From Acidobacteriaceae bacterium (GTDB lineage: Bacteria > Acidobacteriota > Terriglobia > Terriglobales > Acidobacteriaceae): 64,000 nucleotides of DNA. The notes under the pieces are model-generated. The model did no database searches, was not told where the DNA came from, and saw only the letters and a program-made list of their open reading frames with translations. The DNA lies in assembly GCA_025462735.1 (NCBI GenBank), contig JAOAPC010000015.1:1-64000 (forward strand), written 5' to 3'. Shown here piece by piece: positions 6,684 to 18,021 of this stretch. The position numbers and the translations under genes are program-made. Position 1 is the first letter of the stretch; each line of letters opens with the position of its first letter.

Positions 6684-9233
6684 CTATTTTCTTCCTAAAA
6701 AGCGGATACGTGCAGAGAATGCGCGGCGGTCAAAGTTACTGAAACGCAGGAACTGCGGAGAGCCAAGAACATTATTCACGGTATAAGGGTTTTGACTGTT
6801 CGTAACATTTTCAAAGCCGCCACGGAGCGCCCAATAAAAACCCTTCGCGTGGAAACGTTTCTCAACATGCGGATTAAATGTGAAGTATCTCGGATACCGA
6901 TATGTCCCCGGAGGCACGGCCAATTGTTGTTGCTGGTTGATCGCGGGAAAAGAGAATCCGGTGCGAGCTTCAAGCGAGTAGGCAAAGTCGAAGCCCTTGA
7001 TCAGAGGAACAAATCCCCAGGAGATGAAGCGGTTGGGCGAGTCCCATCCGTATGGACCGGAAACTTGCGCGCTGCTAAGGAGACTGTCGAGAGAATAATC
7101 CAGCACCTGGTTCGAACTAGATCTGGACCGTGTGTAGGAAACGTTCACCGAATAGCGTTCGCGGAAGGTGCGGCGTAAGTCCACTTTGAATGAGTAGTAG
7201 TGATCGTGACGAGTGTCCTGGAGCAGAAAATCTGTGGCACCGCCACCGGCAAAAGTGTTGTAAACAAATCCGTCCTTGCTGTCGCGTTTGAGGAATTCTG
7301 TTTTCAGAAAAACCTGCCCAGGAAGTTTGCGCTCAAGCGCAATGCTCCAGTTGATGTATCGCGGCGCCAGCAGGGTGTTGCGATCGACAGAGAACGTGGT
7401 CAACACCGAGCGGGTCAGGAGTCCGTCTGGACCAAAGAAATAGTCGTGCCTGGAACCCTCCAGCGGGGCTGCGATTAGGGACAAGAGCGTCGATTCGTAC
7501 ATTACGCCGATGCCGGCTGAAATTTTCGTGTTGCCGGAATTATCGAGCACATAGGTTCCGGCAAGCCGCGGCGAGAACAGCGGACGGCGGACTATCTGGT
7601 CCCAATCGAAACGGACACCGGGTTCAATCAGAAGCCGTGATATTGGAGACCAGCGGTCCTGAATGTAGGCGCTGGCTTCGCTGTCGTGGATAGTGGATGG
7701 AGCGGCCCCGATAAACGCAGAATAAAGCGCGCACGGGGACGGTTTGGGCGGAACTGACGGCGGAACTGATGCCGGCCCAAGGCAAGTTGTATTCGGTGCC
7801 AGAGTCTCGTCTTGACGCAAAGTTGAGATCGGCGATCTGTCGAATAACTGTTCGTATGACAAACGCTCCAAATCAGTGCCAAAAATCAAATCATGGCGGC
7901 CGTGCCACTGCTGTGGGACATAGAAATTTGCCAGTACCTGCGAGCGCCGGGCCGTGTTGTCGGCGCGAAGATAATAGTTTCCTTCAACGCCCTCCGTAGT
8001 AATCGCATACGGCTCCCTTCCGATCGGCGCTTGCTGCAATCCATACTGGTCGAAGGCAAAGCCGACCTCCAATAGGGTATCTCCCGAAAAAGTATGCTGC
8101 TCTTTCAGCGATGCAACGTAAACATTTTCACTGACCTTAGGGCGGGTTGAGGGCGGTGCGAGGGGAGAAACCCCCTGATGATCATCGTGCAACCAGTCAA
8201 CTAGAAAACTGCCGGTGATGATGTCATGCGTGGTCACGTTAGCTTGCACTTTTGCGAGGTTGCCTCCGCGCCACACTATGTCGCTGTAGTCGCTATTTGC
8301 ATTCGGTGGAAGTTGACGAGTAATCACCTTGTCGTATTCGCCATCCAAACCGTCGAAGAACCATAGCTTCCCTTTTACAATCGGTCCGGACGCTGTGAAC
8401 CGCGGATTGACTTTGTCGAATGCCCAACCGTTTTTGTGCTGAAATGAAGGCACAAAATTCGTGGCCGCGAATCGGTAATGATCATCCCCAATACCAGTCT
8501 GAAGCGAGAGGACACCGGCTGGGCCCTTTCCGTATTCAGCTGAGACGCGACTTGTTTCCACCGTTACCTGGCGCAAGGAGTCGGTGCTTGGGCGCACCAG
8601 CAGTCGGCCGTTTGCAGGCTGGGTGACGTTAAATCCGTCGAGCAGCACCAGGGTCTCGTAGGTTTCCGATCCTGCGACGTGCGGCTGCGCGTTCTGGTCC
8701 AGCACAACTCCGGGAATGTAATTCAGCGCGTAACGATAGTCGCGGGTGTTCGGATAAGGCAGATCTAGAATGTCTATGCCACTAAGCTTTTCTTGCGAAG
8801 AAACCTGCGCGGGATCGATGGCAGGAACCGATTCCACGACGTTGACGTTCTCCTGCACTTCCTGTTGGTGATGCAACTCGATTTCAAGCGCGCCCGAATT
8901 CTGGACATCCTTCAAATAAAAAGCGTAAAAACCTTCTTTATCAACCCGGAGCTGCCAAGGCTCTCCCGTAACATTGGCAAATTTACAATGACCGGCAAGA
9001 TCGGTTTCGCACTGCAAGGTTTTGGATGGACCTTCCAAGCGGACGCGCGCCTCGGGGACCGCAACGCTGTTTTCATCGAGCACCACAATGGTGAATGATC
9101 GCGTATCGGAGGGGCGCCCCGGTGGCGAAGTCTGGGCTGGCGAAGAAATCGACAAAGCAAGCAGGAAGCATACGCGGCGTGTCCCAGATATTCTCAAGGC
9201 AAGGTGGAAAATGGAACGACGCGTTAGATGCAT
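6684..9233 (-). CDS. TonB-dependent receptor with carboxypeptidase-like N-terminal domain
   Basis: 849 residues. Order: signal peptide (about 1-33), a carboxypeptidase regulatory-like (CarboxypepD_reg/SdrD-like beta-sandwich) domain at about 45-120 (FTIVVLDENSVAVPEARVRL), a plug domain at about 140-250 (LLDGFNVTQPANG, VETSRVSAEYGKGPAGVLSL), and an outer-membrane beta-barrel to the end (C-terminal RRAFSARIRFLGRK with a positively charged last strand). This is the Oar-like receptor type expanded in Acidobacteriota, thought to import oligosaccharides or other large substrates using TonB-ExbBD energy. The substrate is not evident. No TonB or ExbB gene is nearby. Confidence 0.88.
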   Translation of the reverse strand: MHLTRRSIFHLALRISGTRRVCFLLALSISSPAQTSPPGRPSDTRSFTIVVLDENSVAVPEARVRLEGPSKTLQCETDLAGHCKFANVTGEPWQLRVDKEGFYAFYLKDVQNSGALEIELHHQQEVQENVNVVESVPAIDPAQVSSQEKLSGIDILDLPYPNTRDYRYALNYIPGVVLDQNAQPHVAGSETYETLVLLDGFNVTQPANGRLLVRPSTDSLRQVTVETSRVSAEYGKGPAGVLSLQTGIGDDHYRFAATNFVPSFQHKNGWAFDKVNPRFTASGPIVKGKLWFFDGLDGEYDKVITRQLPPNANSDYSDIVWRGGNLAKVQANVTTHDIITGSFLVDWLHDDHQGVSPLAPPSTRPKVSENVYVASLKEQHTFSGDTLLEVGFAFDQYGLQQAPIGREPYAITTEGVEGNYYLRADNTARRSQVLANFYVPQQWHGRHDLIFGTDLERLSYEQLFDRSPISTLRQDETLAPNTTCLGPASVPPSVPPKPSPCALYSAFIGAAPSTIHDSEASAYIQDRWSPISRLLIEPGVRFDWDQIVRRPLFSPRLAGTYVLDNSGNTKISAGIGVMYESTLLSLIAAPLEGSRHDYFFGPDGLLTRSVLTTFSVDRNTLLAPRYINWSIALERKLPGQVFLKTEFLKRDSKDGFVYNTFAGGGATDFLLQDTRHDHYYSFKVDLRRTFRERYSVNVSYTRSRSSSNQVLDYSLDSLLSSAQVSGPYGWDSPNRFISWGFVPLIKGFDFAYSLEARTGFSFPAINQQQQLAVPPGTYRYPRYFTFNPHVEKRFHAKGFYWALRGGFENVTNSQNPYTVNNVLGSPQFLRFSNFDRRAFSARIRFLGRK

Positions 9234-9312
9234 TCTGGGCTGCTGCTGCTCACCTTACCATGCAGGACGGTCACAGCTGCAGCAGATCAGAGCCAGCTTA
9301 GTTACTTCTGGC

Positions 9313-9792
9313 TCAGGCTTGTGACATCCGATCGTATTCAGCCGCGGCGTCAGCGGGGAGCAAAACCCACAATGTGTAGATGCCGAGGGCGGTTCCAAAT
9401 GGCGGATGGAAAATCGCCAGAATTCCAAGCACGATAGCTGTCATCCGCGCCCAGCGTTCGTGGTTCATCAACCCCCAGCCGACAAGAATCCCGCCCGCGG
9501 CGATAGCCAGGAAAACTGCACCCATCGAGAGAAGCATTGGCGGCATAAAGGCGTGCGTAAACATCTCGTCTCCCATCATGATGTGCGGAGCATGGCTAAG
9601 CCCCATGAGCACGAGCGACGGGATGATCCAAAGCACGCCCACCACAATCCACAAAATGCCAAGCGTGCGCAGATGACGCTGCAGCCTTCCGATCGGAACC
9701 GCAGGAGCCGTACTGGTGCCCACTGCCGCGCCGCATTTTGGGCAGAGATTGAAATTAGGTTGTAATTGAGTTCCGCAACGATTGCAAAACAT
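9313..9792 (-). CDS. Zinc-ribbon integral membrane protein
   Basis: 159 residues. The N-terminus is a zinc ribbon with two CxxC pairs (MFCNRCGTQ, NLCPKCGAA). It is followed by three or four hydrophobic segments (LGILWIVVGVLWIIPSLVLM, MLLSMGAVFLAIAAGGILVG, AIVLGILAIFHPPFGTALGI). The start is supported by a GGAGG sequence just upstream on the minus strand. Proteins of this plan are widespread and uncharacterised; the ribbon probably sits in the cytoplasm as a structural or regulatory element. A second zinc-ribbon membrane protein of different design is at 50970-51650. Confidence 0.75.
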   Translation of the reverse strand: MFCNRCGTQLQPNFNLCPKCGAAVGTSTAPAVPIGRLQRHLRTLGILWIVVGVLWIIPSLVLMGLSHAPHIMMGDEMFTHAFMPPMLLSMGAVFLAIAAGGILVGWGLMNHERWARMTAIVLGILAIFHPPFGTALGIYTLWVLLPADAAAEYDRMSQA

Positions 9793-10027
9793 ATGCGTCC
9801 TCCACTTAGGATACGCCAGCCGCAGGCCGGAAGTTCAACCATCTGTGTCCGGCTTGAAACGGCAGAGTTCGGCGCATCCCTGTATATTTCTCAGGGCAGC
9901 GCCAGCTGCAGCGGCCATTACTCTGCTGGTGCCAAGGCTTGAGGTGCCAACTCCCGATCATTATCGTAGAACGTAAGAGTGGTTCTTGAGGTCTGCGGTC
10001 GAGTTCTTGAAAAGAGACGCCGAGCCG

Positions 10028-10375
10028 ATGAGCACTGACCGGTCTGACCCGAAGAAGCTTCGCCGATACCCGCGCTATTCGTTAGACGTACGGGTGTCGG
10101 TAAGGGTATTTCGCCCAGGCGCTCCCATCGAGCTTTGGGGACGATCGATAGAACTGGGGCAGGATGGTATCGGGGTAACGCTTACCGGTCAATTAGAGGC
10201 GGGAGAGGTCGCTACTCTAGAGCTTACTCTGCCCGGCGGCACAACTCCGCTCAAACTGCGCGGGCTGGTCCGGTACCGTGACGGGTTGCGTCACGGTTTT
10301 GAGTTTCTGGCCCGCGATACCGCGCAGCAGGAGTTGATTCAGAGGAGCTGCGAACTACTCAGTCTTGGGCAATGA
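10028..10375 (+). CDS. PilZ domain protein
   Basis: 115 residues from ATG 10028 (a TTG at 9986 in frame would add 14 residues). It shows the PilZ c-di-GMP-binding signature: an RRYPRY segment near the N-terminus (RxxxR box) and a later DGIGVTL stretch in place of the D/NxSxxG box, followed by a beta-barrel pattern (VATLELTLPG, LRGLVRYRDGLRHGFEF). In the canonical second motif a Ser follows the acidic residue; here it reads LGQDGIGV, so ligand affinity might be altered. Stand-alone PilZ proteins transmit c-di-GMP signals to motility or envelope systems; the pilus operon at 45-51 kb is a possible target but is not linked. Confidence 0.8.
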   Translation: MSTDRSDPKKLRRYPRYSLDVRVSVRVFRPGAPIELWGRSIELGQDGIGVTLTGQLEAGEVATLELTLPGGTTPLKLRGLVRYRDGLRHGFEFLARDTAQQELIQRSCELLSLGQ

Positions 10376-10506
10376 AGCGCAACCCCCGCTTAACCTTTCT
10401 GGCCGTAGACTTTCGTCTGGGCAGAAATGTAACTTTTTAGTATTCCGCGAATCTCAGAAATCTAAATGAGGCTGAGCATCGTCTTTACTAATAGGAGTGC
10501 TTTGCG

Positions 10507-11457
10507 ATGCTAATCAAACAATCCGCCGATATCCCGTCGTCCGAGATTACCCCAAGAGATCTTTATCTGAACCGGCGCAGGTTTCTGGCGGGTATCGGGC
10601 TGAGCGCTGTCGTCGCCGGCCTTGGAATTAAGGAACTTGTTTCCCCATCTTCCGAGGCTCTCGCAACTGAGAAGATCGATGGCATCCAAAAGAGCGCCTT
10701 TTCCACCACGGAAAAGGTCACGCCCATAAATGACGTGAGCCATTACAACAACTACTACGAGTTTTCGACGGAGAAAGAAGATCCGGCGAAACTAGCGAAG
10801 GATTTTAAGACCCGGCCATGGTCGGTCACCGTCGATGGCCTGGTAGCGAAGAAGCAGAAGTGGGACATCGATGCAATCATGAAGTTCGCCTCGCCGGAAG
10901 AGCGCATTTATCGCCACCGCTGTGTGGAAGGATGGTCGATCGTCGTGCCATGGGTGGGATTCTCGCTGAGCGAGTTGATCAAACGCGCAGAGCCCCTAGG
11001 CAAGGCAAAATTCGTGGAGTTCACGTCGATTCACGATCCTGCGCAGATGCCGGGACAGAGGCAGCAAATCCTCAATTGGCCTTACGTCGAAGGTTTGCGC
11101 ATGGATGAAGCCATGCATCCGTTGACACTGCTTTGCTTCGGGATGTACGGCGCATCACTGCCCAACCAGGACGGCGCTCCGCTTCGCCTGGTGGTTCCGT
11201 GGAAGTATGGATTCAAGAGCGCGAAAGCCATCGTAAAGATCAGCTTCACAGACCGCCAGCCGTCGACCACATGGAACGAAGCGAACCCCCATGACTTCGG
11301 GTTCTATTCCAACGTGAACCCTAACGTGAATCGCTACCACAGTCAGGCCCACGAGCGCCGGTTGGGTGAGTTCCGGCCCCGTCCGACCCTGATGTTTAAT
11401 GGTTACGATCAGGTCGCAGGGCTGTATTCCGGACTGGACTTGGCAAAAAACTACTAA
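10507..11457 (+). CDS. msrP: Protein-methionine-sulfoxide reductase catalytic subunit MsrP
   Basis: 316 residues, usual length for MsrP (YedY). The N-terminus has a Tat signal with RRRFLAGIGL at residues 23-32, so the folded molybdoenzyme is exported. The molybdenum-ligating cysteine is Cys139 in RHRCVEGWSIVVPW, the hallmark of the family. MsrP reduces oxidised methionine in periplasmic proteins using electrons from MsrQ and the quinone pool. The msrQ gene begins 33 bp downstream, giving the standard msrPQ operon. Molybdopterin synthesis genes (moeA, moaC, mogA) lie elsewhere in the window. Confidence 0.95.
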   Translation: MLIKQSADIPSSEITPRDLYLNRRRFLAGIGLSAVVAGLGIKELVSPSSEALATEKIDGIQKSAFSTTEKVTPINDVSHYNNYYEFSTEKEDPAKLAKDFKTRPWSVTVDGLVAKKQKWDIDAIMKFASPEERIYRHRCVEGWSIVVPWVGFSLSELIKRAEPLGKAKFVEFTSIHDPAQMPGQRQQILNWPYVEGLRMDEAMHPLTLLCFGMYGASLPNQDGAPLRLVVPWKYGFKSAKAIVKISFTDRQPSTTWNEANPHDFGFYSNVNPNVNRYHSQAHERRLGEFRPRPTLMFNGYDQVAGLYSGLDLAKNY

Positions 11458-11490
11458 CGAGCATCGTCACGCCGGCTCAGGTTTTCCCGA

Positions 11491-12153
11491 ATGATTCGTT
11501 TCATCAAAATCCTGGTTTTTGTTTCCTGCCTGGTTCCGCTGGGCTTGCTGGCGTGGAGGTTCTTTGGCGCCCATCCCTCGGACATGAGCACCTGGGGCGC
11601 CGGCCTGGGTGCCAATCCAGTTGAGGCGCTCGAACATAAAACCGGCGACTGGACACTGCGGTTTCTGCTGATCACGCTGAGTATTACTCCGCTGCGAAAA
11701 CTACTGCGGGTGCCCGTGCTGATCAAGTTCCGGCGCATGTTCGGTCTGTTTGCGTTTTTCTACGGATGCCTGCATTTCAGCACATATGTTTGGGTGGATA
11801 AATTCTTCAACCTGCATGAAATATTGGCCGATGTAGTAAAGCGTAAGTACATCACGGTTGGATTTACCGCTTTTGTGTTGCTGATTCCACTGGCCGTTAC
11901 CTCAACCACTGGTTGGATTCGGCGGCTAGGCGGGAAACGCTGGCAGGCGCTGCACCGCTTGATTTACGTTAGCGCGATCGCCGGCGTGATTCATTACCTG
12001 TGGCTGGTGAAGGCCGATATCCATGAGCCATTGGAATATGGAGCCGTGCTGGCCGCGTTGTTGGCCTACCGTGTGGTCGTATGGCTGCGACCATCCTCGG
12101 CAATGCGATCTCGCGCAGTAGCACCAATGCGCGGAAAAGTAGCCATCGAGTAG
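11491..12153 (+). CDS. msrQ: Heme-binding membrane subunit MsrQ
   Basis: 220 residues, six predicted hydrophobic segments of the ferric-reductase-like transmembrane family. MsrQ (YedZ) carries heme b and passes electrons from quinones to MsrP. Conserved histidines expected for heme binding are visible in FYGCLHFSTYVWVD, in WQALHRLIYVSAIAGVIHYLW. The gene follows msrP with the same orientation and short spacing, so function is secure by both sequence and context. Confidence 0.93.
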   Translation: MIRFIKILVFVSCLVPLGLLAWRFFGAHPSDMSTWGAGLGANPVEALEHKTGDWTLRFLLITLSITPLRKLLRVPVLIKFRRMFGLFAFFYGCLHFSTYVWVDKFFNLHEILADVVKRKYITVGFTAFVLLIPLAVTSTTGWIRRLGGKRWQALHRLIYVSAIAGVIHYLWLVKADIHEPLEYGAVLAALLAYRVVVWLRPSSAMRSRAVAPMRGKVAIE

Positions 12154-12314
12154 TCTTTTTATCTTTCTTCTTATGCAGATGACTTCGGTTATCAATTAAC
12201 TTCCTGGCAACAACTTTCCTGTAAATCGAGGGTTAGAATTCGAAGTAGATCCTCATCTCTGCGATTTCGCGCTCTTGCGTCGCGGGAGTTGTGCGAATTT
12301 AGAAGGAGCTGTGC

Positions 12315-13856
12315 TTGCTTATATCGAGACCTCTTTACAAATTGTGCTTTCTCGCTGGAGTTGCTTCACTGATCGGCGCCGCCGGATGCGGCGGCGGCAG
12401 TGGAGTGGTTATTCCCCACCCAACCGGAAACTTCTCGAATGCGAGCTTTCAAGGCTCCTACGTGTATCAGATTCACGGCTTTTTGGCGGACGCAAACAAT
12501 AGCCCCTACCGCGAAACCGGAGTAATAATCGCGGATGGGGCGGGGCACATTGTTTCTGGTGAAGATGCCTTCACCAGTAGCCTCTCCGCCGCTGTCACCC
12601 AGAGCACCTCGGTGACGGGCACCTACACAATTGCGAGCGACGGAACCGGGCAGATACTCCTCAGTTCCACAGGTTTGGGCACGGCTGCTGGTGCGCCGCA
12701 AATAAGCCTGGCAATAACTCTTGCGAGTACTTCGAAAGCCGAATTGATGGAGGCAGATGCTTTTGCAGCAGGAACCGGCACTGCGGAGCTGCAGGATTCG
12801 ACGGCAATCAGCGCCGCCCCGAGCGGCACGTTCGTCTTCCGGCTGCATCAGGAGGTCGAGACGAATACGTTGCAGCCAGCCTCAGAGGTGGGATTTTTCA
12901 CCTTTTCCGGCGGCAGTCTCAGCAACGGCAGCATGGATCAAAACATTTTTTCTGTCGGCAACACTTCGCTGACTCTAACTAATGGAACTTTGAGCACTCC
13001 TACAGCATCGGGCACTGGAACCGGCAGCTTTACGGACAGTTCGGGATTCACCACCGATTTCCTCTACTACATAATCCGCAACGGAAAATTTGTTCTTCTG
13101 GTAAGCGATTCGAACTCCGTAGGATCAGGCAGCGCCGAAGTCCAAACTGGTGCGGTGAGTAATGGCCTCGCCGGCAATTACGCCTTCGGCAGCCGTGGTG
13201 ACGACTCCAACTTCTATGCTGGAGTTGCCACGGTGGGGGAGTTTTCCGGCACCGGCGCAACCATCAGTTCAGGCGCTTTTGATTCGTTACAGGACGGAAC
13301 GAACTACTTGCAAGATGTGGCCTTCACAGGAAGTCCGACAACCACCACCACTAACCCGTCGCCGCAAGGACGCGTCGAAGTGACGCTGGATCAGGGAGCG
13401 CCGATGATCTTCTGGATGGTCAATCCTTCGCGTGCTTTCTTCCTGGACGACAGTACTGCCAAAACTGAAGACGGCGCCGCAGACCTGCAAACGGCAACTT
13501 CGTTTTCTGCCGCAAGTTTAAAGGGACAGTTCGCGATCCTAATGGATGGGGTCGAGGTCTTACCGACACTAGTTGAGGGCCTTGCCCGCATTGGTACGTT
13601 GCAGTTTGACGGCGCAAGCAGGTTGACGCTGGTTGAGCTGGCGAATGTTTCAAATCCCCAAACTGGCGGAGCTACGAGTCCAGGCGCATTGGCAGGAACC
13701 TATCAAGTCGGAAGCGGCGGACGCGTAACGGGAAGCGTGAGCAACGGCGGGGGCGCCCTGGATGTGGTGATGTATGGGGTTTCCGGATCACAGGCTTACG
13801 TGTTGCAGGTCGACTCGGGCACGAACACATCGGGTATGGTGCAACTGCAGCAGTAG
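12315..13856 (+). CDS. Acidobacterial surface lipoprotein, function unknown
   Basis: 513 residues from a TTG start at 12315 supported by an AGGAG sequence 8 bp upstream. A lipoprotein signal with lipobox GAAGC near residue 25 is followed by a Gly-rich linker. The mature part has repeated beta-rich units of about 120-150 residues, each opening with a motif like SFQGSYVYQIHG, GLAGNYAFGSRG or SLKGQFAILMDG and containing ADGAGHIVSGEDA-type turns. This architecture is very common in Acidobacteriota and uncharacterised. It ends before a convergent bcp gene, with a perfect 15-bp palindrome in the gap. Confidence 0.8.
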   Translation: MLISRPLYKLCFLAGVASLIGAAGCGGGSGVVIPHPTGNFSNASFQGSYVYQIHGFLADANNSPYRETGVIIADGAGHIVSGEDAFTSSLSAAVTQSTSVTGTYTIASDGTGQILLSSTGLGTAAGAPQISLAITLASTSKAELMEADAFAAGTGTAELQDSTAISAAPSGTFVFRLHQEVETNTLQPASEVGFFTFSGGSLSNGSMDQNIFSVGNTSLTLTNGTLSTPTASGTGTGSFTDSSGFTTDFLYYIIRNGKFVLLVSDSNSVGSGSAEVQTGAVSNGLAGNYAFGSRGDDSNFYAGVATVGEFSGTGATISSGAFDSLQDGTNYLQDVAFTGSPTTTTTNPSPQGRVEVTLDQGAPMIFWMVNPSRAFFLDDSTAKTEDGAADLQTATSFSAASLKGQFAILMDGVEVLPTLVEGLARIGTLQFDGASRLTLVELANVSNPQTGGATSPGALAGTYQVGSGGRVTGSVSNGGGALDVVMYGVSGSQAYVLQVDSGTNTSGMVQLQQ

Positions 13857-13870
13857 TGCTCTGCCAGAGT

Positions 13871-13904
13871 TTGGAGGTACGGGCGTCCTCGCCCGTACCT
13901 CCAA
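13871..13904. repeat. Perfect 15-bp palindrome between convergent genes
   Basis: Arms 13871-13885 and 13890-13904 are exact inverted copies (core GGAGGTACGGGCG) around a TCCT loop. It belongs to the GC-rich palindrome family also found at 5449-5472 and in frame in ligA. Position between convergent ends suggests it may also stop transcription from both sides, although no T-run follows. Confidence 0.8.
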
Positions 13905-13937
13905 TCCCGGGATGCTGACTTGACGCGACCGGAAACT

Positions 13938-14423
13938 TTACGCCGCGCTCTTTTGCGCTTCTTTTAAATACTCGATCACTTCGTCCGCGTGGCCTTCCGG
14001 TTTCACTTTGTGGAAGATATGCCGGATATTGCCCTCTGGGCCGATGATGAACGTAGTTCGCGCCACGCCCATCACCTTCTTCCCGTACATGTTCTTCTCC
14101 TGGATCACTCCGTAGGCATTGCAGATGGTCTTGTCGGCATCGGCAACCAGCGTGAACGGTAGATCGTACTTTTCTTCAAATTTCTTTTGGGCTTTAGGTT
14201 GATCCGGAGAAACGCCCAGCACGACTGCGCCCGTCTGCTCAAGCTTCCGGAACGAATCGCGAAAGCCGCACGCTTGAATGGTGCATCCGGGAGTATCGGC
14301 GCGGGGATAGAAATAAAGCACGACCCACTTGCCTTTGTAATTTTTTAGCGAGACCTTCTCGCCGTTCTGATCAAGCGAAGTAAACTCTGGGGCTTTATCA
14401 TTAATTTCTATGGGGATTTCCAT
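13938..14423 (-). CDS. bcp: Thioredoxin-dependent peroxiredoxin (Bcp/PrxQ)
   Basis: 161 residues from ATG at 14423. The motif TPGCTIQACGFRD gives peroxidatic Cys47 and a second Cys52 five residues later, the pattern of Bcp/PrxQ peroxiredoxins, which reduce hydrogen and organic peroxides and are recycled by thioredoxin. The start at 14423 has a GAGAGG ribosome-binding site and matches family N-termini (APEFTSLDQNGEKVSL); an upstream in-frame ATG at 14501 would add 26 atypical residues. The start codon overlaps the start codon of the divergent gene within CCATGG. Confidence 0.93.
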   Translation of the reverse strand: MEIPIEINDKAPEFTSLDQNGEKVSLKNYKGKWVVLYFYPRADTPGCTIQACGFRDSFRKLEQTGAVVLGVSPDQPKAQKKFEEKYDLPFTLVADADKTICNAYGVIQEKNMYGKKVMGVARTTFIIGPEGNIRHIFHKVKPEGHADEVIEYLKEAQKSAA

Positions 14424-15720
14424 GGGAGCCTCTCGACTGACTTGTCGCACACGGTTATACCGCAAAGCCGTGATCGCCGTCATCCCCGCGCTGGTCTTCA
14501 CGCTTGCGGTATGGGCGCCGGGCTTTGCTCAATACGCCAAGCGCCGCCAAGTCAGCAAAGGTCCGCGCGCGCTGGGACTGCTCGAACTCGCCGCGAATGG
14601 CAAAGCACATCTGCTGCCGGTAACGATCATGATCGACGGCAAGTTCTATGACGCTGGAGCTTATAAGGCGAATCCCGTGCCCATGGCGCTCGATCCAGAG
14701 ACCGTTTACCAGGGATTGAAATCCGGCGTTTCTCAGGGACTGTTTACAGTTTCCGGGGCTCTAAGCGAGCAGGGTTCGTGGGTGGCTGATGGAAAATGGC
14801 GCAGCACGGCCGATATCCAAGCAGACAAAGCTCGCGCCAAAGCCGAGTCAGCAAAGAAGGCTCAAAAAGCACCTGAAGAAGCCGGCGGGCCTCCGAAACT
14901 GCGGAGGGCCCAGCAGGCAAGTGATCGACCTTCTTCCGCCCCGCCGCAGCCTGCGCCGCCGCCGAACAGCGCGCCACCGGCTACTCCTAAAGACTCCCCC
15001 AGCGCCTCAGATGCGGGAAACGCTGCGAGTACGTCCAACGCGCCGGCTTTCCCTAAGGCTCCCGAAGCTCCCGTGCTTCGCCATCGCGCGCCGTCTGAAA
15101 GCCCGCACGAGCAAACGAAATCAGGCACGGACGAGCATCCACTCAAGGGGCCGATTCAGTTGCTTCCGGCAATCTCCGACAGTGACGGCGCCGAGCCGCG
15201 CCCGTACACGTATCAGCTAAAGCCTGAAGAAGAGCAGAAGTTCTTGAAAACCATGACAAGCATGGCCGCGGATGAAGTGAAAGCCAGAGCAACACAGTTG
15301 TTAGCGGAATCGGAGCCAGTCGCAAAGCCGACTAGAAAGAGCGCTCGGCCCGCGCTGTTTCCGCAGCTGCAGGATGTGCAGATGCACATCTTCGACCTCA
15401 CGAGCAGCAACGAGCCGGTGCTGGTGCTGACGGCCAATGCCACGATTCCGAACGCGCGCATTGCCCTGCAATACACGATTGCTCTCGTCACGCGCGAAGA
15501 TATCTACGGCGAGCTGCACAAGGTTTTTGCCCAGACCACCGACAACCTGCACTTGGACGTCATTCCAAGATATGAATTCATCGATGCCGTCGACGCGGAC
15601 GGCGATGGACGCGGGGAGTTGCTGTTTCGCAGGACGCAGGACAGTGGATCGGCTTTCAATATCTATGCCGTCATCGGGGACCGGCTCTGGCCGTTGTTCG
15701 AGGGAAAGCCGGGAAGATAA
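14422..15720 (+). CDS. Exported Pro/Ala-rich protein, unknown function
   Basis: 432 residues from ATG 14422 (436 from an alternative ATG at 14410). Signal peptide: basic start then a hydrophobic run ending WAPGFAQ. An N-terminal conserved-looking domain (residues about 45-120, LGLLELAANGKAHLLPVTI, ...FYDAGAYKANPVPMALDPET) is followed by a Lys/Ala-rich coil and a long Pro/Ala/Ser linker to about residue 230. The C-terminal 130 residues include DAVDADGDGRGELLFRR, a calcium-loop-like or FG-GAP-like segment. No family recognised. It is divergent from bcp with overlapping start codons, so its promoter must lie within bcp coding DNA or the start must be different. Confidence 0.72.
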   Translation: MGASRLTCRTRLYRKAVIAVIPALVFTLAVWAPGFAQYAKRRQVSKGPRALGLLELAANGKAHLLPVTIMIDGKFYDAGAYKANPVPMALDPETVYQGLKSGVSQGLFTVSGALSEQGSWVADGKWRSTADIQADKARAKAESAKKAQKAPEEAGGPPKLRRAQQASDRPSSAPPQPAPPPNSAPPATPKDSPSASDAGNAASTSNAPAFPKAPEAPVLRHRAPSESPHEQTKSGTDEHPLKGPIQLLPAISDSDGAEPRPYTYQLKPEEEQKFLKTMTSMAADEVKARATQLLAESEPVAKPTRKSARPALFPQLQDVQMHIFDLTSSNEPVLVLTANATIPNARIALQYTIALVTREDIYGELHKVFAQTTDNLHLDVIPRYEFIDAVDADGDGRGELLFRRTQDSGSAFNIYAVIGDRLWPLFEGKPGR

Positions 15721-15721
15721 G

Positions 15722-18014
<2,293 letters not shown>

Positions 18015-18021
18015 TTCAACC

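Noticed and set aside
14886-14910. GGGCCTCCG...CGGAGGGCCC near-palindrome in the Pro-rich exported protein
   Set aside because: Could be another repeat insertion, but it lacks the tetraloop and core of either family; too weak to report as one.
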